Assembly: GCA_020002185.1 (NCBI GenBank)
Contig: CM034537.1
Location: 66,702,807-66,766,806 of the forward strand
DNA from: Paraescarpia echinospica
Taxonomy: Eukaryota; Annelida; Polychaeta; Sabellida; Siboglinidae
Reading direction: 5' to 3'
Length of the DNA stretch: 64,000 bases
Below, one piece after another: positions 59,761 through 64,000 of this stretch. The notes under the pieces are model-generated. The model did not search any database and was not told the origin of the DNA. It worked only from the letters and a program-made list of their open reading frames with translations. Position numbers and translations under genes: made by a program. Position 1 is the first letter of the stretch, and each line of letters opens with the position of its first letter.

Positions 59761-60670
59761 AAACAGCACAGTCCATCGTCGATCTGATACCTTCATAAAA
59801 CAACTGTAAAAAGTGCAGTGCGTATCGAAATTAAAAACTGGTAAAAATGCCAAATATATAAGAGCTTGTTATGGTGCAGCCACATAGAGGTGCAACACAT
59901 CCGTGTGTGTGTGTGTGTGCATATATATGACCAGTGCTGAGTCCAATTACGTAACTGTAACTGATTACAGACAAATGCTGTAATTGTAATTGATTCTGGT
60001 TTTGAAATTATTCTGTAATTGTAATTGATTATTTTGAAACAATAACAACCAATAACAGTCAATTGTAGAGTTGTTTAACATCACACACTTTGTCTAAACA
60101 AAAACCTATTTAAAAACAGCTCTTCAGCAGATTGTTTTCAATCTACCCAATGCCTAAGTTGTGATTCCAATGTGTCATTCTTGGCACTGTGCAATACTAC
60201 TGTTTGCTCAGAGGGTGGATTAGCACCTGTCAGTGTCCATAGGTCAATATCCTCTCTGTTCTTCAGCCAGGCTGGAAGGTGCCACTGCTAAGTGGCTTTA
60301 CTGGTCTGAGTCATAGTATGTCTTCAGTAGAAGATTCTAGCAGTTCTTAGCAGTTTGCATTGTGTCTTCTGAGAGAAACAAAAGCATTCTATAATGGATT
60401 TCCTGGCTTAATTTAACAAGCCGAGGGAGTATTGCATTTTAGTTACTTGCAAGTAGGGATATTAACCAGAGGTTTCTGACTTGGAAAGTATGCCCCTTGA
60501 TGGGAAGCCTTTGTCATCAATGTGCAAAAACTGTATATTTCATTATACAAGATTATCTTTGTACCTCACTTAGTTACTTCAATTCCAATTTAATTTGTTT
60601 TTATAAGTTTTATATCATGCAATTAGAGACCATTTGTTTTTCAATCAATTCTACTTCATGATTGACCAGT
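59761..60670. other. SMG8 intron sequence with an AT repeat; no gene seen
   Basis: 59935-60060 contains repeated TGTAATTGTAATTGATT, similar to ends of some hAT-type elements. 59895-59920 is a short GT run. 60130-60660 has no recognisable coding content. Confidence 0.5.
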
Positions 60671-60767
60671 TTAACAAGATTTAACAAGATTGCCACCCAG
60701 AGAATTAACTCTAGGTGGCAGGTGGACAAGGAAGCCCTTTGGCTTATCGAGAGTCCGACCCTTTTAT

Positions 60768-61445
60768 CTATGTGTATCCCGCCCGTCTGAGGTATGTGTC
60801 GATTTTATTTTTAAACATATTCACGCTACTAGCACCCACACAATCAGCAGGTAATCTGTTCCATTCATTTACAGTCCTTTGTGAAAATGAAAACTTTCTT
60901 ATATCCAATCTACTCTGCTCCTTTGCCAATGTAAGTTCATGTCCTCTAGTCCTTCTATCTTTCTTAACTGAGAAAAAAATATTTCTATCAATATTTTCAT
61001 AACCCTTCAATATTTTAAACACTTCTATCTGATCTCCTCTCAATCTCCTGGTCTCTAGTGTTGTTAAACCGCATTTTTTTAGGCGTATTTCGTAACTAAG
61101 ATCCCTCAGTTTTGGTATCATTTTAGTTGCTCTTCTCTGCACTCTTTCTAGCATATCTATGTCCTTCCTGCGATATGGCCTCCACGCTTGAATACAATAT
61201 TCTAAATGAGGCCTAACTATTGTTTTGTACAGCGGTATTATTAGCTCTTTTTCCTTATACGTTATGTTTAGCCTAATTAATCCAAGGATTTGATTTCCCT
61301 TTGAAGCTGCAATTCCGCACTGCTCTGAAACCTTCATATCAGCACTAATGGTTAACCCTAAGTCCTTTTCTTTTACAGTAGTACTTAGTACAGTACCCCC
61401 ATTGTATATTCTACTTCTTCGTTCCCATGTCCTGTGTGGAGGCAT
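60768..61445 (-). pseudogene. Family B RT C-terminal domain
   Basis: Reads VLSTTVKEKDLGLTISADMK, ILGLIRLNITYKEKELIIPL, VRPHLEYCIQAWRPYRRKDI, LERVQRRATKMI, RRLRGDQIEVFKILKGYENI and ends with MFKNKIDTYLRRAGYT. Intact apart from the frameshift before it; the same end is seen at 22250-22590. Confidence 0.92.
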
Positions 61446-62263
61446 TTACATTTCCCAAAATTGAACAGCATTTGCCACTTTTCAGACCATTTGATCAACC
61501 TGTCAAGATCATCTTGTAAATGCTGTCTATCTCCATCACTTTTAATCCTTCTAAACACTTTTGTATCATCCGCAAATTTCAACACCTTGCTTGTTAATTC
61601 ATCATCCAAATCGTTGATATATATTAAGAATAATATAGGACCTAATACTGATCCCTGTGGTACCCCACTCAATACTGATTTCCAGTTTGAAGCCTCCCCA
61701 TCAACTACTACACGTTGTCTTCTGTCAATCAACCATTGTTCTATCCAGTTTATTATACCATTTCCTATGCCATGGGCCTTTAGTTTCAGCAGTAATCTTT
61801 GATGTGGTACTTTGTTGAAAGCTTTTTGAAAATCTAAGTAGACGATATCTACCGGTGATCCCTCATCTACCCACTTGGTGATGTCTTCCAAAAAACATAA
61901 CATATTTGTTAAGCATGACCTCGCTTTAAAAAAACCATGTTGAGATGGGTTTATCAAGTTTTGTTTAACAAGAAAATCCACCATGTGATCTTTAATTAAT
62001 CTTTCTAATAATTTGCAAATTACTGATGTTAAACTCACTGGTCTATAGTTCTCTGACTTGTTTCTCGAACCTTTTTTAAATAACGGTATAATGTTTGCCT
62101 CTTTCCATTCTAAAGGAACCACTCCCTTTTCTAATGACAAATTGAAAACTGTTGCAAGCGGTACGCTAATTTGTTCTACAATTTCCAATAGTAGTTTGGG
62201 CGGAATCCCGTCCACTCCAGGTGATTGATTATCCTTCATAGCCCTTATTTTCTTAGCTACCAT
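61385..62263 (-). pseudogene. Family B reverse transcriptase core
   Basis: 292 codons without interruption: NQSPGVDGIPPKLLLEI, SENYRPVSLTSVICKLLERL, NPSQHGFFKARSCLTNML, VDIVYLDFQKAFNKVPHQRL (motif A, Asp present), SGVPQGSVLGPILFLIYIND (B), VLKFADDTKVFRRI (C, FADD), FNFGKCKCLHTG (D). A one-base deletion at about 61400 (ATGGGGGT) moves the rest into the next frame. Confidence 0.93.
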
Positions 62264-62286
62264 TTCCGAGGTTACAACTAACTGTC

Positions 62287-63641
62287 CTAAATAGTCTGAA
62301 TCTGCCCCTTGAACTTAGCCTCTGGTACTGGCAGTGAACTAATATCTTCCCTAGTAAACACTGAACTAAAGTACTCATTCAGGTCTTCTGCCATTAAGAA
62401 TCCCTCTGATATTATATTTCCAGCACTATCTTCTAGAGGACCGACTTTATCTTGAACTTTCTGTTTGCTTCGAACATACGCATAAAAACTCTTGCTGTCA
62501 TGTTTTATATTACTAGCTAATTGTTGTTCATAGCTTCTCTTTGAATTTCTAATTTCAGCTGTAGCTTGGTTAAGTGCTTCTTTATAACTGTTGTAGTCTT
62601 CATCATTTCCAGTACATCTATATGACTTCCACATCATTTGTTTGTACTTAATTTTTCTAATGGCTTCTTTCGATAAGTGTTTCTTTTTGGACCGTTTTCC
62701 TTGTTTTTTGAAGGGTACAAATTTATCGACTATGCACTTAATTTCACTCTTTAATACATTCCAGCATTCTGTTGCCGTCTTATTTTTCAGTGTGTTATTC
62801 CAGTCTATCTTTGCTAAATATTTCCTCATGTCCTTATACCTTCCTTTGTGGAAATTTCTCCTATACTGCTTTTTACTATTCCTTTTTGATTTTACTTTGA
62901 TGATAAAATGTATCTGGTTGTGATCGCTACTCCCCAGTGGCTCACGTATCTTGACATTCTCAACTAATTCATTCTGTGAGGACAAAACTATGTCTAACAC
63001 ATTCTCACCCCTGGTTGGTTCTAGCACATGTTGAGAAAGGAATGTATCTTGAACTAAAACTAAAAACTTGTGGTCCTCACTCCCCATACTCTGTAGAGAT
63101 TTCCATTGTATATGCCCGTGGTTAAAATCCCCATAATAATACAGTCCCGTTTGCTTACTTCCCTTATATCGTTTTGTATTTTGTCATTCTCTTCTATGCT
63201 TATGTTAACTGTTAACGTTGAGTTTCCTGTAACTATGTTACACCAAACAGCTTCTTCGCAATCTGCTTCTCTTTCTAATTTTATTTCATAAGCCTGAATA
63301 GATTCTTTAATATATAAAATAACTCCACCTCCCCTTCTTCCTATTCTATCTTTTCTAAACATTACATATCCTGTCAGTCCCAATTCAGCATCTGATATAT
63401 CGGTGGTGGTCCAGGATTCGGTTATACCTATTATATGAGGGTCAATATCTTCTACCATAATGTTTAGTTCATTTCTTTTGTTTACTATACTCCTTGCATT
63501 TAAACAAACACATTTATATCCAGCTTCAGAAGAGTTTTCCACACTGTTATTTGCTGATTTATTTGTGCTGTCTTTATCTATGCCTCCATTTTCAGGCTTT
63601 TCTGTGAGTCCCCCCTGCGAATCTAGTTTAAATAGATACAA
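62287..63641 (-). pseudogene. Family B endonuclease and linker, frameshifted
   Basis: 63641-63110: YKCVCLNARSIVNKRNELNI, IIGITESWTTTDISDAELGL, RRGGGVILYIKES. A frameshift near 63110-63120 then leads to 63087-62287: LEPTRGENVLDIVLSSQNEL, REPLGSSDHNQIHF (DH motif), then a basic linker to SSLPVPEAKFKGQ. The frame ends at a stop at 62287-62289 through a shift at the G run in AAGGGGCAG. Confidence 0.88.
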
Positions 63642-64000
63642 CCTGTCCCACTGTCAACAGATCGCAGCAGGTTCTCTGAGAAAACTGCTGCCCCCTTTCC
63701 ACTAAGATGGAGGCCATCTCTCATGTACATATCTTCCCTCCCAACAAAGTATCCCCATAAATCTGTGAATCCCACCCCCTCTTCGTCACACATCTGCTCA
63801 ACTAGTGCGTTGATCGCCATCCTTTTACAGTTTCTATACGTTGCCCCCCTTCCTCTCATTACTGGCAAAATTCCTGACAGAATAACCTGTTCAACTCTCG
63901 TCTTCTGTAGCTTCCTCACTAACTGTCTATACTTCTGTACTATCGCAGTTGTTCCCTCCCTGTCTGTATTATTTGTTCCTACATGTACCAGTATAGACCC
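63623..64000 (-). pseudogene. SGNH-hydrolase-like domain of family B
   Basis: Starts at the window edge with SILVHVGTNNTDREG (block with HVGTN) and runs through QVILSGILPVM and NALVEQMCDEEGVGFTDLWG to MRDGLHLSGKGAAVFSENLL, which carries the DGLHLS.KG catalytic Asp-His block. The nucleophile Ser block lies outside the window. The frame ends at 63623. Esterase domains in this position are known from CR1-type ORF1 proteins and may act in RNP or membrane association; that role is inference. Confidence 0.85.

Larger units (their letters stand above)
60672..64000 (-). mobile_element. CR1-type non-LTR retrotransposon (family B), longest copy, runs off the window
   Basis: Minus strand, open at 64000. 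Order: SGNH-hydrolase-like region (64000-63620), endonuclease (63560-62900), linker, RT (62263-61385), C-terminal domain (61445-60768), 3' end GGTGGCAATCTTGTTAAATC then a second partial TTGTTAAA. Repeats of about 9-10 bp at the 3' end and an SGNH esterase in the 5' part are known traits of the CR1 group. Other copies: 11207-13895 and 18747-22672. Confidence 0.92.

Overview
This is animal (metazoan) nuclear DNA. The only confidently recognised host gene is the nonsense-mediated mRNA decay factor SMG8. It lies on the minus strand with 14 short exons spread over about 20 kb, each bounded by a splice site and all agreeing in phase. The rest is mostly transposable elements, tandem repeats and duplicated blocks, with no operon-like layout. 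The mix (several CR1/L2/Jockey-type non-LTR elements, one with an SGNH esterase region, a Penelope-like element with a GIY-YIG region, a pogo/Tigger-type DNA transposon, very long CA and CT tracts) suits an aquatic invertebrate or cephalochordate. I cannot name the species from sequence alone.

Region 1 to 4.3 kb is mostly unannotated. It may hold a small secreted-peptide gene on the minus strand: a signal-peptide exon at 1809-1882 and two phase-compatible exons at 1153-1243 and 339-389. Region 4.3 to 27 kb is a nested repeat. A block of about 4.6 kb (4296-8938) is repeated directly downstream (8938 to about 26 kb). In the second copy the block is broken up by at least three non-LTR elements, a pogo-like transposon that sits inside one of them, and a 1.5-kb inverted repeat with tRNA-like promoter boxes in each arm. 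The first copy instead carries a 33-bp minisatellite grown to about 48 units; the second copy keeps only about three degenerate units.

Region 27 to 35.9 kb holds an RT C-terminal fragment, a decayed multi-kilobase repeat gene (29.4-31.7 kb) and duplicated non-coding blocks that recur at 36.4-39.1 kb inside the last SMG8 intron. Region 35.9 to 56.1 kb is SMG8. Its first roughly 230 residues must lie upstream of 64 kb or be missing. Its introns hold four unrelated minisatellites, several next to exon ends, an antisense Penelope-like element with hammerhead-ribozyme-like ends, and a hAT-like element. Region 56.1 to 64 kb is the next upstream SMG8 intron, filled by two long minus-strand non-LTR elements.

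The observation most worth testing is the 44-46-bp minisatellite at 46110-47918. Its unit is a copy of the end of an SMG8 exon together with its 5' splice site, so about 40 copies of a genuine donor follow the real one. By my reading, use of any donor past the first gives a premature stop in the mRNA of a gene whose own product regulates NMD.
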